Origin: Diplocarpon mali
Taxonomy: Eukaryota > Ascomycota > Leotiomycetes > Helotiales > Drepanopezizaceae
Direction: 5' to 3'
DNA length: 37,334 nucleotides
NCBI GenBank assembly: GCA_024741835.1
Contig: JAENRP010000369.1
Coordinates: forward strand, 4,152 to 41,485
The notes under the pieces are model-generated. The model was not told the DNA's origin. It saw only the letters and a list, made by a program, of their open reading frames with translations, and did not search any database. The position numbers were made by a program, and so were the translations under genes. Shown here in pieces: positions 21,108 through 32,821 of the stretch (the stretch's first letter is position 1; each line of letters opens with the position of its first letter).

Positions 21108-21621
21108 ATTACTTATGAAAGATAGGGAGTATAAATAAGAGAGTTTAATAGGATATAAGAATTAAAAGGGCATATAAGCTGCAATAGGTTACTATATATA
21201 TATTAAGGAAATTGGACTTTTTATTTATTATTTAAGGAAAGTAATAGGAATACTATAATTAAAGGCCTATATTAAAAATATAAAATAAGTCAGAGTAAGC
21301 AAGAATTTAAGGTAATCCTAAAAGATCTATATCTTAAATAATAAAGGAGGCGACTTTGCTAAAAATGTAAAAATAAAGATTAAAGGAAGGTAGGATAATT
21401 AATAGGCTAAGAAATTATTTAATATTCCTATTTACATTCTTTGGATATTTTAGGAATAATAACTTAGGGTTGCGATTAGTTAGGTATTTTAATATTCTTT
21501 ACTTACGGGATTGGCTTATAGGTTAAGTTGGAAAAATTTTAATCTTCGTCTAAGGGTTTAAAATTACTTATATTACCATCGGTTCCTATAGAAGATTCGG
21601 AGGTTATATCAATTTCTGATT
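21108..21621. other. Spacer between Gypsy pol and gene X1
   Basis: No reading frame or LTR recognised. It lies downstream of the pol end and upstream of X1 on the minus strand, so it would hold the X1 promoter or leader. Confidence 0.5.
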
Positions 21622-24347
21622 TATCTTTTAAAGGGAATAAGGTCTAATTGCATTAATAAAAGCGTTTTAGTTAGTTAGCTACAAAGGTCCTTTTAATATC
21701 GACTCTATTAAGTTCTTAAAGAGAATAGTATCCTTTTTCTTTTTACTTAGATTTAACCTTAAATGGATTAAGCTATTAATAATCAAGTTTAATATCTGCT
21801 AATATATTAATACTTCTTATAATATTATAAACTAGGATAAGATTATCTTTTTAAATAGGGTGCATTTTAAGTACTTTAGAAGCAGCTTATACTTCCTTAG
21901 CTTTTTCCTAATATCGTTTCTTTTATAGAATAATTTCCTTTATATCTATATCTTAAAGCTTAAGTTATCGGCATCTTATTATAAGCAAATTAGAACAGTT
22001 TTAAATTTGACTATAGTCGAATAATCTTTAAATAGGCTATTAGGATTTAAAAGGGAGCTATGCCTTTCTACTATAAATAAGGAAAAATAGTATAACTCTA
22101 GTCGGTTTATAGATTATCGTTCGATAAGTAAAGAGTATTTTATAAAAGTATTTTATCTAATTCTTAAATCCTCTATAGGTAACTTTAGATAGCCTATTAA
22201 AAATATTGCAATATTCTCGCTTTACTACTCTATTAGCTTTCGAGTTATATATTAAGATTTGAACCCATTTGATATTATATTTTTATAAAAAAGCTTTAAC
22301 TATTCCTTTATTTTCAAGGCTTCTATTAATAGTTAGTTTGCTAAAAAGTCTATAGCGATAGACTACATCTTTTTAAAGGAACTTTATAATAGATTTAGAG
22401 TTAGCAGATCTTAAAGGTCGTCCTTTAGGCTATCTTAATAGGTCTTCCTTTATTAGAATAAAATATATAATCCTATTTTCGGTTATTAGTACTTATATAA
22501 TATTAAGACTGACTTTATAAAAAAGGCCTATTAGCTAAGTTAGGAATAAGGGATTCTCTTTATAATTAGGTTTTCGTTTCTAATAAGGGATGCAACTTTT
22601 TATAAAAGCTTTGCAGTCTTTAAAAGAACCCTTTTAAAAGAATTTCCTTAAGAGTCAGTAGTAGGTAGACTTAGCTCCTTAATAGCCAGTTTTCTTATAA
22701 ATATCTTAGATAGCCTTAGCCTTTAGTTTTTCATTATTTAAGCAAAGTTATATAGGAAATGAGTTATCGCTCCTTTTAAATAATCGCTATCCTTGCATTA
22801 AATAAATCAGAGCTTTAGCTTTAAACTTTTGAAAATCCTTAAAAGGAACTATCTTTAGTTATTTAAGCGTAACTAAAAATTTTACGATTTCTTTAAAGTC
22901 ACTTAAGTAGTTAGGTAATAAAATTCTCTTATTTAACTTGCAAGCTAGGACCGCGAGTCGAGTCCCTTTAAGGCGATATATTAATAGATAACTAACTTCG
23001 TTCTTTACTTACTTATTAATATCTATTTCGTCTTCTTTAATTAAATTAAAGTGGTAGGGACGAGTTCTTTTTAAAAGGCTATTAATAGTAGTATTTTTTA
23101 TTCTTAGAATATATTTGACTTTAAAGTCTATTAGTCTTATTTAAGCAATCCATTTTATTAGTAAGGCTCTTAATAGGTCACTTATAGCTTTATTCAATCA
23201 TTCTACTAGCACTTTAGTATTAGTTTTAAAGATAAAGTAAGTACTATAGAAGTTACTTCTTATCTTTTTTATTATCTTTAAGGCGCCTTAGCATTCCTAT
23301 TTAATAGTATTATACTTTATTTCTATTAGATTTTAAAGACTACTTTTAAAGTAAGCTAGATGTCTTTTCTATTAGCTATTAGCTTATTAAAGGACGGTAC
23401 CCTATCTAATTAAGCTTGCGTCAATTATTAGTATAATTGGCCTAGCGTCGGCTCTATAGTCTATTTTAATTAGATATAGTACTTTAAGTAACGCTTGCTT
23501 TAATTGTTTTATAGCCTTTATTTAAGGTTCCTCCTATTAAAACTCAGCCTTTTTCCAAAATAAGGCATAAATAGGTACTGCCTTTTTAGCGAAATCCTTG
23601 ATTTAAATGCGATAGTATACTATAATGCTAATAAACGCGCAAGCTTCTACTATATTGTTTTACCTCTTCCATTTATCGATTTTAAGTACTTTAGCCCTTT
23701 AAGGACTTCGGCTATTGGAATCAGTAATAAAACTAATAATTTCTATTAATAGAAGATAGTATTATAACTTTGGACCAACTATTACTCTTATCCTTTCGAA
23801 TTGTATAAGCACTTAGTCTAAGTTCTAAATATATTCTATTATAAATTATTATATACTAAAGAGAACTTTTTTATAATTATAAAATGATCTTAATCCTTTT
23901 ACTCTTATATCATTTATATAAGGGAGCACAATATTAGGTATATAATCCATTAGTATCTTATAGATTACTTGAATAAATTAAGCGATCGAATTTATAGCCT
24001 CTTAAGGTAATCTTATTATTTAAAGTAGCTTAAAAGGGGTTTGAATTACTATTATATCTTTCGATTTAATATTAAGAATAAATTAGTTATATCTAAAGAA
24101 GAAGTTAATAAGAGAGCTGCAGGTTAATCTTACGAATTCATTTAAGAACTTATCTATATTCGGAGGAATATTAGCGTCCTTAATAGTTACTCGGTTTATC
24201 TCTACTACTGCTATTATTAGTCTATAAGTTCCTTTTTCTTTCTTAGTAATTAAGAACCATTTGTTCTTATAAGGGCTATTATAAAACTTAAGAATACTTT
24301 ACTTTAGCCTATCCTTTAATATTTCGATTACCTTTTCTTAAAGAGCT
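21622..24347 (-). pseudogene. Gypsy copy B pol, second part: RT, RNase H, integrase
   Basis: Continues the frame interrupted by Copia 2 at 24348. On the minus strand: RT entry with S-P-Y-K-N-K-W-F-L-I-T-K-K-E-K-G-T-Y-R-L (~24290-24210); the catalytic block as L-P-Y-I-N-D-I (~23925), an Asp lost to Asn; RNase H (D-A-S ~23420); integrase with C-I-P-Y-x-x-R-K-P-N-Y (~22600-22550) and a D,D-35-E core now reading partly Asn/Lys (N-R-S-L-E-N-K-G ~22330); and the C-terminal G-T-F-type block ending L-K-R-F-Y (~21640). RT, RNase H, then integrase is the Ty3/Gypsy order. Former Gln and Trp codons are stops. Inactive. Confidence 0.85.
22935..22959. repeat. ~25-bp dispersed palindrome, copy in Gypsy pol (different frame)
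   Basis: AACTTGCAAGC / GGACCGCGAGTC. Here the pol frame reads L-A-V-L-A-C-K-L, not T-R-x-P-x-L-R-V, showing the element is not tied to one frame. Confidence 0.75.
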
Positions 24348-24519
24348 TGTCGTGCTGTATTTAGAGGTGGATTCTCAGTGGTGGCAGAAGCTTGTAAAAT
24401 TCTACTCTAACTGTATATCTGAGCTCCCTTTATAGAAGTGCTCCGTGGCCACTTCAGGGGTATATTACATAAGCCAGTCCTCAGAGGCCTTAGCGCCTAA
24501 GGCTCCTTATAGCGCAATA
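24348..24519 (-). repeat. Copia 2 3' LTR, 172 bp
   Basis: TGTCGTGCTG to AGCGCAATA, followed by TACCCCTTAG (polypurine tract complement). Contains the palindrome GCCTTAGCGCCTAAGGC near 24488-24504, possibly a transcript-end hairpin. Confidence 0.9.
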
Positions 24520-25860
24520 TACCCCTTAGGTGAGAAGCAGCTCCTAGCTGGGCTTAGCTATAACTAGCGCTAGATCTAATATATAAGACTCCTTTATTAT
24601 ACTCCTTAGCTTTTAGAATAATGAAATTGCTTAATAAAGCTGTAATAAATGAAAGAGGGAGCGCGGTTCCAGGTGCTTCCTCTATAGAATGGAAGCCTCT
24701 ATGGAATGGAAACTAAATCAGGTGATAAAGGAAAGTTAATAAAGGCAGCGCGCCTATAAAAGTACGCGTTTTTCCCTTATGAAGCTTCCCTTCCTTATAC
24801 CTCTTTAAATAATCACTTTAAAATGGAGAATAGCAATAATAACTCTAAGGAGCGCCCTATTAGGGCTACTATTATACGCTTCTTGATTATGCTTCCTTAC
24901 TCCTGCTAATAGACTTATAGCAAAGTCGTTATACTTAAATACAGCTTAAAGCTTCTTAGCGCGGCAGATAGTAAGAGGATGATAATGCGCCTAAGACGTT
25001 TAATATAGTAATACCCTTAAGAGGGAGCGCGCCCTCTCCCCTTCCTGCTACCCCTTAGGCTATAGTTCTTAGAACACCGGCGGTCCCCTCTGCAGCTCCC
25101 TCCTCCTACTATAAGCTAGAGCAGGGGCTGATAAGGAATATACTATATAAAGGGTGCGTTTAAAGCTTCTTAGCTAAGAAGTCGGCTGGCGTATGCTTTA
25201 ATAGCATAATAAGAGTACGCTGCTTTTATTATACAAAGGGAGGCTATATATGCTAAGAGCTTCCTATTAGTGCCTTAAAGGCGTAGGAAGATTATATATT
25301 CTTATTAGAGGAGAATGATAGTAATACTATAGTATATTCTTAAGCTCCCTTTAAGTGGTTTGCCACTAATAAGCAGTTTAGGGCCTTGCTACTATTAAGA
25401 GGAAGGTAAGAGAAGAGCTTCGGAAGGCGCGCTAAAGAGAGATAGAGGAGGTGGTGTCGTCAGAGGGTACGTTAATTATAAGCTTTCTTATACTATAGCT
25501 AATAGCTTTTTAAAACTAGTAGCTTAAGAGCTCCTGCCGCCGATTATGGCACCTCTTAGCCTCGCCGCCCGCCTCGCAGAGGCTTTTAAGGCTCTTGCCC
25601 CTGCAGCAGCTTATAGTATACCTATGGTTGTTCCTAGTGTTGCTCCTTAAGCGGTTCCTAGGGCTATGCTATTAGAGGAGTCGGTTGCTTCTTAATAGGA
25701 ACGCGCCCTTATATTATTTGCAAAGCTATTAAAGGTTCTGATTATTTAAGGGAGTTGGTTTTAAGCCTTCTTATATATTAGTATAAGGAAAATTGAATCC
25801 TATCTTACGCTTCCTTCTCACTTACTATTATAAAGGAGATATGAAAGGATTATAAAGCAT
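24520..25860. other. Copia 2 3' region, GC-richer, with a possible antisense frame
   Basis: About 1.3 kb between pol and the 3' LTR. Parts (25020-25130, 25540-25700) are GC-rich and less RIP-mutated. A plus-strand frame over ~24990-25470 reads fairly cleanly: Q-G-L-I-R-N-I-L-Y-K (~25120), P-F-K-W-F-A-T-N-K-Q-F-R-A-L-A (~25350-25395), K-R-K-V-R-E-E-L-R-K-A-R (~25400-25435). This is antisense to the element. Copia 1 has a region of similar size and texture in the same place. I do not recognise a product. Confidence 0.4.
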
Positions 25861-28603
25861 TTAAAATACTAGCTTTTTAACTAGACCTCTTACGTCTTAG
25901 AGGTTCAAAAGCTTAATGAAGCTTTCGAACTTTTATCAAGGAAGGTTTTTAATAAGGCTATTAGCATATATGTCCTTAGTAGGGAGATAGGCTACTTAAA
26001 AGCTCCCTTTTTAGTGCTCCTATTATAGTTATATATTATATATATTAATATGTCAGAGCTTTGTAGAAATCCTTTAAGAGTCTCTTATAATAAGCTATAT
26101 TATCTATTGATTATTGTAAAATATAGACTATAGAGCTTCTACCTTAAGCTGTATTTCCTTAAAGAACCTTCTTAAAGCTATTATCTCCTTTGCTATATGC
26201 GCTACTCCTAGGAGCTTAGCCTCTATAGTAGAAGTAGTAACTATCGGTTGCTTTAAGGCCTTTTAAATGATTGCTCTTTCAAATAGGAATATAATAAAAC
26301 CGTAGGAGGAGCGCCTTATCTTTAGATTATTTATAAAGGAAGCATTTAATAATACTATTAGGTTATTTGATTTGCTAAATCGATTATAAGTGATTCCTAA
26401 GAAGCGTATACTAAAAAGGTAGTAAATTATTCAATTAATAGCTTTAAGGTATTTAGAGCTTAGGTTTATATAGAAATGAGATAGCTAGGTGATTGCAAAA
26501 GCTATATCTAAGCGTAATATAATAGCTATATATAAGGCAGAGCCTACTTTTTCCTAGAACTCTTTAATTCTTAAGTAGGGAGCTGTTTTATAGTTCTTTT
26601 TAAGTTCAAAGTAGGGGAGCGGCGTACTAGGGAAACGCCCTATATTAAGGCCGAACCTCTTTACTATCTTCTCGATATAAGCGTTATAGAGTAGAGTAAT
26701 TGTACCCTGCTTTTTATCTTAAGAGACTCTTACCCTTAAGAACTACTTAATATCTTCTATAGCTATCAATTCGTATGCTTCGCGCAGTCCTTCTATAGTT
26801 TTCTAAGCTTCTTCTATATAAGAGGAGTAGTATATTACTTATATATTATTAATATAAAAGGCTATAAATACAGTCCTATCCTTATTAATAAATATATAAG
26901 GCTCCTTACTAAGAGGGGTAAGCTTCAAAGACTTTAAAGTACTAGTAAAATCCCTGTACTAAAGCGCTAGGGAGTCTCGAAGGCTATATAAGGCGCGATC
27001 GAGCTCTACTACCTTATCTTTCTACTTTTAACTATCTAGTAAGAAGCAAACAACTGGCGCGCTCTAAGGGTCTCTCTTAGCATTTATAAAAGTATTAATA
27101 ATATCGAACTATTAGAGCTCTATATCGAATTTAGCGGCTATTGCTATTATAACTTTAAAAGATCTTAATACAAGCGTCATAGCGTAGGTAGAGAAAATAG
27201 AAGCTTCCTTTTAAAGATCTCCCTTTACTACTATTCTTAACCTAAAGCGGCTAATCTCCCTAGAGGAGCTTAGCTTATAGTTAAAGACCCACTTTAGTAG
27301 TATAGGCCTTGTAATAGCCTTGCTTCTATCGATCACTCTTTAGCAATTGCGCGCTTTTAGATTCTTAATCTTAATTCTAGCTCCCTCTTTAAATTGCTTT
27401 CCGAAAGGGTGATTTACAAGCTCCTTCTAGTGAGTTAGCGCTTTAGGAAGCTTATCTTAAGGTAGAATTAGAAGGGTAGAGTTTCCTTTAGAGCTTTTAG
27501 ATTAAGTCGCCGTAGTAATAACGCAGTATACTACTTTATACTCTTTTCTATTAGTTCTCGCAGGCTCTTGACTTAATTAGAAAGTCGATATAAAGCTATT
27601 TACCTACTTTAACTAATATATTTTAAGTTCTTTAAAGGCTAGCAGAAGATCCTTGATATATATTGCATATATGGCATTCCTACTCCCTCTTCTCCTTTTT
27701 AACCTATAGAGCGGTATAGGTATTATTTCCTACTCCTTATCAGGCTTCTTGCGTTTTCGGAAGGCCCTTATATTAAGTACTTTAGGCTAAGCTTCTATTA
27801 GTTTTAAAGAACTCCCTCTTTTGGTATTATCCTTAAGAGCTTCTATATCCTAGCATAGCTCTCGATCGATCGGTACTTCTAATAAGAGCTGGCGTGCTTC
27901 TTTACCAGTTGCCTATAGTAGAGCTTTTAATAATTAAAGGGCCTGCTCTTGCCCTTGCGATTGCTTAGTTTATATAGCAACTAAAGGCCTAGTATTACGC
28001 TCCTTAGTAGAACTAGCAGTTATAATATCGCTTTCGACGCTCCTTTTAACTATTGATAGTTATTTTAAAGCGTCTAACCCTTTGCTATTAAGCAGCTGCT
28101 CTTAAGTAGCTAAAGTAGAAATGCTATAAGTAGCCTTATAAGGGACGATAGCCTTCGATAGATCTAAGCTTAAAGCTTCTATTAGTAAAAGATTAATAAG
28201 CTTACCTCCTACTAAGTTATCCGCAGGTTGCTTGTCCAGAGCTCCTTCTATATTCTTAATAATTAACTTAGCGTCTTAAGCTTCCTCCTCCTCTTCCTTA
28301 ATCATTTATATAATCTCTTTAATAATTAGGAGCAGGTGGCCAGCCACCTTTTCATACTTCTTAAAGTAGAATTTGGACTTATTGAACTTAACGTTTTAGG
28401 AGATTATAACCTTTCGGAGCTTAGGCACTTAGATCCTATATATATTAGTAGTGCAATAACCAACTAGGTATCTAATATACCCTTATAGTATAGTTTTAAA
28501 AGCTCTCTTATTCTTTAAAGCTTCCTTCTCCTTTGCTAATAGGTACGCGCACGCTTTATACGCTTTTATATCCTCTTATTTTAGTCTTAAATCGGTAGTA
28601 AGC

Positions 28604-28688
28604 TGTCGTGCATAATACCGCTCGGCCAAAATGTGAATCCACACCTTAGGGCGCGTACTAGTATATTTAGCCTATTTTCTGTATAACA
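28604..28688 (-). repeat. Mini-element 3' LTR, 85 bp
   Basis: TGTCGTGCATAATACC to CTGTATAACA. The five differences from the other LTR are all CpA/TpG against TpA. Confidence 0.9.
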
Positions 28689-28998
28689 CACCCCCTAGGT
28701 CGCTGGAAGAACAGTTTTTCCGGCGGCCTAAGTACTAGCCTAGTCTATAGTAGCGTAGATATAGCGCATAGACCGCTAAGCTAGTAGAAAATAGGTAATC
28801 GGAAGGCCGGAATGCATTTTTCTTCGGCCATATATCGGAGGGCGTTTTACTCGAATCTGTCGAAACTTCTGTCGATGCAGTCGAAACCGAGTATAATCAT
28901 TGCCGAATTCTTTAAAAAGTGGTTTACTAATAGAACTTCGAAGCGAGAAACGTCGGCTAAACCTTGCGCAAGAGGAATGCGAAAAGATTTATCGCTGC

Positions 28999-29016
28999 GC
29001 TTATAGGGCTTATAAC
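28999..29016 (-). other. Mini-element primer binding site
   Basis: Identical over 18 bp to the Copia 1 site at 16228-16245; contains TTATAAGCCC, the initiator-Met anticodon-loop complement after one TG-to-TA change. Confidence 0.7.
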
Positions 29017-29101
29017 TGTCGTATATAATACCGCTCGGCCAAAATGTGAATCCACACCTTAGGGCGCGTACTAGCATATTTAGCCTATTTTCTGCATAAT
29101 A
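29017..29101 (-). repeat. Mini-element 5' LTR, 85 bp
   Basis: TGTCGTATATAATACC to CTGCATAATA. Pairs with 28604-28688 without indels. Confidence 0.9.
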
Positions 29102-31661
29102 TAAGCTTTATAGTAATCTGCAGATTATACTATTTGAAGTATTATTTAAACTAGAGCTAGAGCATCTTATTTAGACTCTTCCATCTCCTGCGCTTTAATA
29201 GGCCGATTTTATAAAGGTATATTGCAGCTAGTACGGCTTTAGGCCATAGGTGCTTTAGAAGGTTAGCAGAGATTAGTATAGTAAGTGCCTTTTTAATAAT
29301 CTCTACTCCCGCTCTTTCGGAGGCTCTATTTGATTTATAAGTATAGGATAAAGTGACTTTTACCTTTATACCTTTAGCTTTGCACCACTCTTTATATTTC
29401 GATACTCCTTATAAGGGAAATACCAAGGTATTATTATTGCTCTTTAGAATATATAAGGAGAGGTAGTAATAGCGCTTTACCTATACTTTAAAAGATTAAA
29501 GAGCTCTTAGAATTAGCGTTAGGGACTTATAAAGCAGAGTATATTCAAATAACTTCTTATTAAATTTATCCTTAATTAGAAGAAGCCAGCTTTCTAAGGA
29601 GAGGCTTAATATACTATAGTCAAATAGGTCTTAGGAGCACTTAAAGAACGGTCTTAGAGCCTTAAAATCTAACTCTCTTTTAAAAGGCTTTTGCTTAGCT
29701 TTTGCTTAAGCGCAAGCTTTATAATTGATTTATAGCTTCCCTTTGATCTTTACCCCTTTTGCGTTTAATATAAGCTTCTTAAGCGCCTTTGCTCTTAGAT
29801 GGCCTGATCAAAGGTATTAAATATCTGCCGAATCGTTCCTAGCTCTTAAGAATACGCTGCTCCTTAAGGGTTTATATTAGCTTTACAAACACTATTATAA
29901 AGTAGGGAAAGCTAAGCAGGTTGGTTAAGCATAGTATAGTAAGTTAAGAGCATTATAAAAGTTGATAGGCTTATATTTAAACACTATAACATTCGACCTA
30001 TGCTTTAGCTGCTTTATAACTACGTTATTATCTGCTATACCCCTTTAGAGTATTGCGTCTAAGCCTATATACCATACCTTAGCCTTCTTTAAAAGAGGCT
30101 TTAAGATAATATTAATATTAAACCTATCTATAAGCGCTATATTCCTAAGCTTTAAATCTCCTTTATTAGTAAGAACCCCTTTTATCAGATGTATACCCCT
30201 CCTTCTTATTAGCAGACTTAAGCTCCCTGCCTTTATACAATCCTAGGGATATGCGATTTTCAATAATCCAGGAACTAGAAGCTCCTTCCGATTAATAAGG
30301 TGTGTTATAGCGCAATTGTCAAATAGGGTTATATTTAAAAGAGCGTAGGGAGCTCTAAGGGTAGAGTATATTCCTAAGGTAAAGTCTTTAAAGAGAGTTA
30401 GATCTAAGAGGGCGGCTATAATCTTAGATTTGCCGCTCCTTAAAGCTTCGATAAATATTCTTTCCTTAAATTAATCTATAAGGGCGTATTTAATATAAGA
30501 GAGCTTAGCTTAAAGCTTTCTCTATTCTAAAGAAGCAAGGTTTTCATGCGTTCTTTTAACCTTATTATAGCTAGGAAGGTTTTGAAGTATACCTTCCTTA
30601 GCGCTAGTTAAGGCGTATTTCAGCCTATTATACTCCTTTAGATTTTAGAAGTGATTTTTAACCTAAGGGCAAAGGCACTTTTTAACGCTTCCCTTAAGAG
30701 TCTTCTTCGCCTTGTCTTTACTTAATACTCTTAAATTAATATAATCGCCTACTCCTTTAAGCAAGGCGTATACTCTAAGGGTTGCCTTTAATAAGGAGCT
30801 TGCAAGGCTTTGCTTTATTAAGCTCAAGAACTAATTAATATAGTAAACTATATCTTTTCTATACTTTAAACTTAGCTTATTATCTTTAATAAGCTCTACC
30901 TAGATCTGCTAGGACTAAGTAAGAGCCTAGTAGTAAATTGATTATAGAAACTTTATAATTGTAAAGGAGCCTTAAACCTCTGGGATTCTATAAGTTCGAG
31001 CTTCCTAGTAGATCTCCTTAAAGCTAGCAAGCCAGGTCTTCGGGTCCACTTTACTACTCCTTATTTTAAAGAGCGTATTATTATAGTCTTCCTAAATTGA
31101 CTCTATTATACTAACCTCAAAGGGGGCTAGTTCTCTACGCAGGTGCTCTACGATCTATTGAATTAATAGTTTCCCTGCTTCCTTGCAATCATATTATACT
31201 ACTCAAAGTAGCATAGGGTATACTATCTTAGTAATCTAATAGTATAATTGAGTATAGGAGCTCCTGTTCCTTTTCTACATTTCTACTATAAGATTGTATT
31301 ATATTACTGCCATTTTATACTCTAGCTCTATATCTTTAGCTATTATCTTTGCAGGTAGTGGTAAAGCTAGCGTTTATTGATTAGTAGCTTCTTACTATTA
31401 GTACAACTTATAGTAGCTTTGCAATACTCTCTAATCCTATCCTTTTATAATTTTTTCAAGCTATAGCGGTTCTATTTCTAGATCTAGTAGGTATAGAGCT
31501 TCGTTCTTATAGAGCAGAGGTTGGTTTCCTATCTCTATAATATATAGTTTAGGGTTATTAACCTATCTTAGCTTCTCTATATGCTTTTAAAGGCATAGAA
31601 ATTCGGCCTAAAACTCTAGCTTAGCGTACCAAATGCGCTATGACTTCCTATCCTAGAGCAT

Positions 31662-31903
31662 AACTCTACTAGAGCTAAGCTCCTAAGCTTCTTTTTACTA
31701 GTATTCGCTTATATTGACTAGGATAGTAGGGAGTATAGGTTCTATTGGTTGGCTAAGAGCGTTAGAACGTCGAGTCAAGTCGTATAACGCGTATAGGCGA
31801 GGGAGAATAGATGAAAAATAGTAGTGAAACCTCTTTAAGAAGTCTCTAAATACAGTAGATTTTTGATCGTTTGCTTTTAAGAGTCGCAAATGGTGCTGAT
31901 AAC
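31662..31903 (-). other. Copia 2 5' leader and primer binding site
   Basis: The site next to the 5' LTR reads GTTATCAGCACCATTTGCG on the element strand. It differs from the Copia 1 site, so another tRNA or a variant is used. The 63-codon minus frame 31698-31889 in this leader has no recognisable domain. Confidence 0.5.
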
Positions 31904-32075
31904 TGTCGTGCTGTATTTAAAGGTGGATTCTCAGTAGTAGCAGAAGCTTGTAAAATTCTACTCTAACTGTATATCTGAGCTCCTTTTATAGAAGTGCTCC
32001 GTGGCCACTTCAGGGGTATATTACATAAGCCAGTCCTCAGAGGCCTTAGCGCCTAAGGCTCCTCATGGCGCAACA
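31904..32075 (-). repeat. Copia 2 5' LTR, 172 bp
   Basis: TGTCGTGCTG to TGGCGCAACA. Retains more CpA/TpG than the 3' LTR at its right end. Confidence 0.9.
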
Positions 32076-32634
32076 GAGCTTTAGGGACCTTGAATGTTTT
32101 CTCTTACTAGGCTTTATAAGGTATTATCTTAATCTTAATATAAGGTATAACTTCTTTTCGAATCTGGCTAAGTTCTATTTAGTCAAAAGCTAAGGCGTCC
32201 TTTCGATTTGTTAAGGTTTTATAAAGTAGTTTGCGTTCTTACTCTATTAAGTCATTTCTAATTTTCAATATATCGAAATGTTCTTTTATTAGCCGATATC
32301 CGATGGGTTTATTAGAAAATCTACCTATAATAAACTTATCGAATTTGCTACCTAGCTTTAAAGGTCGAAGCTTTTTATCTTATTTAAACTAATTATCTAA
32401 TCCTTTAAGCTTTAAGCTGTTAAAGATTCCCTAATCTATTAGTCGTACTTTATTAGCCTTGCTTTTATATATAGTTCGAATATTAGCTAGTACTATGCTT
32501 CTTTGCTTCTTTCCTTTTTTATTAAATCTTATAAAACGGTTCGAATTTTCCTTTTTAAAAATAAATAAAAGATTTTCTAAGTTGTTAATTTAAAGTGCGT
32601 AAATAGAAATGTTATTAGTAATTTTATTGTTTTT

Positions 32635-32659
32635 CACTCGCAGGTCCGGTTTATAAGTG
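32635..32659. repeat. ~25-bp dispersed palindrome, copy in Gypsy pol
   Basis: CACTCGCAGGTCC / GGTTTATAAGTG; minus reading T-Y-K-P-D-L-R-V-K. Confidence 0.8.
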
Positions 32660-32796
32660 GTTTTTAGGTTTTTTAAAATAGTTAGTAAATTATCGAAATT
32701 TGTAAAATGAACTCTTTTCTTTACCTTATTTTTCTTTTTTCTTAATTGTTAAGCTAATAAAACGCCGATTGTACTATTCTTTAAAATTCCAGATTT

Positions 32797-32821
32797 GACT
32801 CTTAGTTTAGGACTATAAGTT
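32797..32821. repeat. ~25-bp dispersed palindrome, copy in Gypsy pol
   Basis: GACTCTTAGTTT / AGGACTATAAGTT; minus reading D-L-T-Y-S-P-K-L-R-V-K. Only ~160 bp from the previous copy. Confidence 0.8.

Larger units (their letters stand above)
28604..29101 (-). mobile_element. TRIM-like mini-retroelement, 498 bp, nested in Copia 2
   Basis: Two 85-bp LTRs (28604-28688, 29017-29101), perfect 5-bp target duplication TAAGC (28599-28603, 29102-29106), and a 328-bp core with no retroelement coding. The minus-strand 5' LTR is followed by primer binding site GTTATAAGCCCTATAAGC (28999-29016), and the 3' LTR is preceded by polypurine tract CTAGGGGGTG (28689-28698). Overlapping short frames on both strands (28812-29006, 28847-29077) show no domain. 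The core is CpG-rich with little RIP bias, as expected for an element shorter than the usual RIP length threshold. It matches the definition of terminal-repeat retrotransposons in miniature (TRIM/SMART). Confidence 0.85.
25861..31661 (-). pseudogene. Copia 2 gag-pol, RIP-decayed, interrupted by a mini-element
   Basis: The ATG at 31661 and TAA at 25861 enclose 5,298 bp (1,766 codons) once the 498-bp insert and its 5-bp duplication are removed, so the frame is intact apart from point stops. Order on the minus strand: gag with a zinc-knuckle remnant (C-P-x-V-K-N-H, ~30665); protease as L-F-D-N-C-A-I-T-H-L (~30325-30295), D-S-G mutated; integrase zinc site (S-G-H-L-R-A-K-A-L ... C-x-x-x-A-x-A, ~29800-29700) and core (~29650-29150); the insert; a long acidic/basic linker; RT with F-D-I-E-L and F-D-I-I-N-T-F-I-N-A (~27125-27075), L-D-R-A-L-Y-S-L-R (~27005-26975), catalytic block F-Y-I-N-N-I (~26855); and RNase H ending N-S-L-I-K-N-L-P (~25950). 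The true start may lie further upstream. Confidence 0.85.
24348..32075 (-). mobile_element. Copia LTR retrotransposon 2, complete, inside Gypsy copy B
   Basis: 172-bp LTRs (24348-24519, 31904-32075), perfect 5-bp target duplication GAGCT (24343-24347, 32076-32080), minus orientation. After removal the Gypsy RT frame resumes. It contains a nested mini-element at 28604-29101. The LTRs differ at seven sites, all transitions, five of them in CpA/TpG context, which fits a recent insertion followed by RIP. Confidence 0.9.

Noticed and set aside
28812..29077. Short overlapping frames on both strands in the mini-element core
   Set aside because: No start context, domain or family; the core is CpG-rich so stops are rare by chance, and TRIM-type elements are non-coding.
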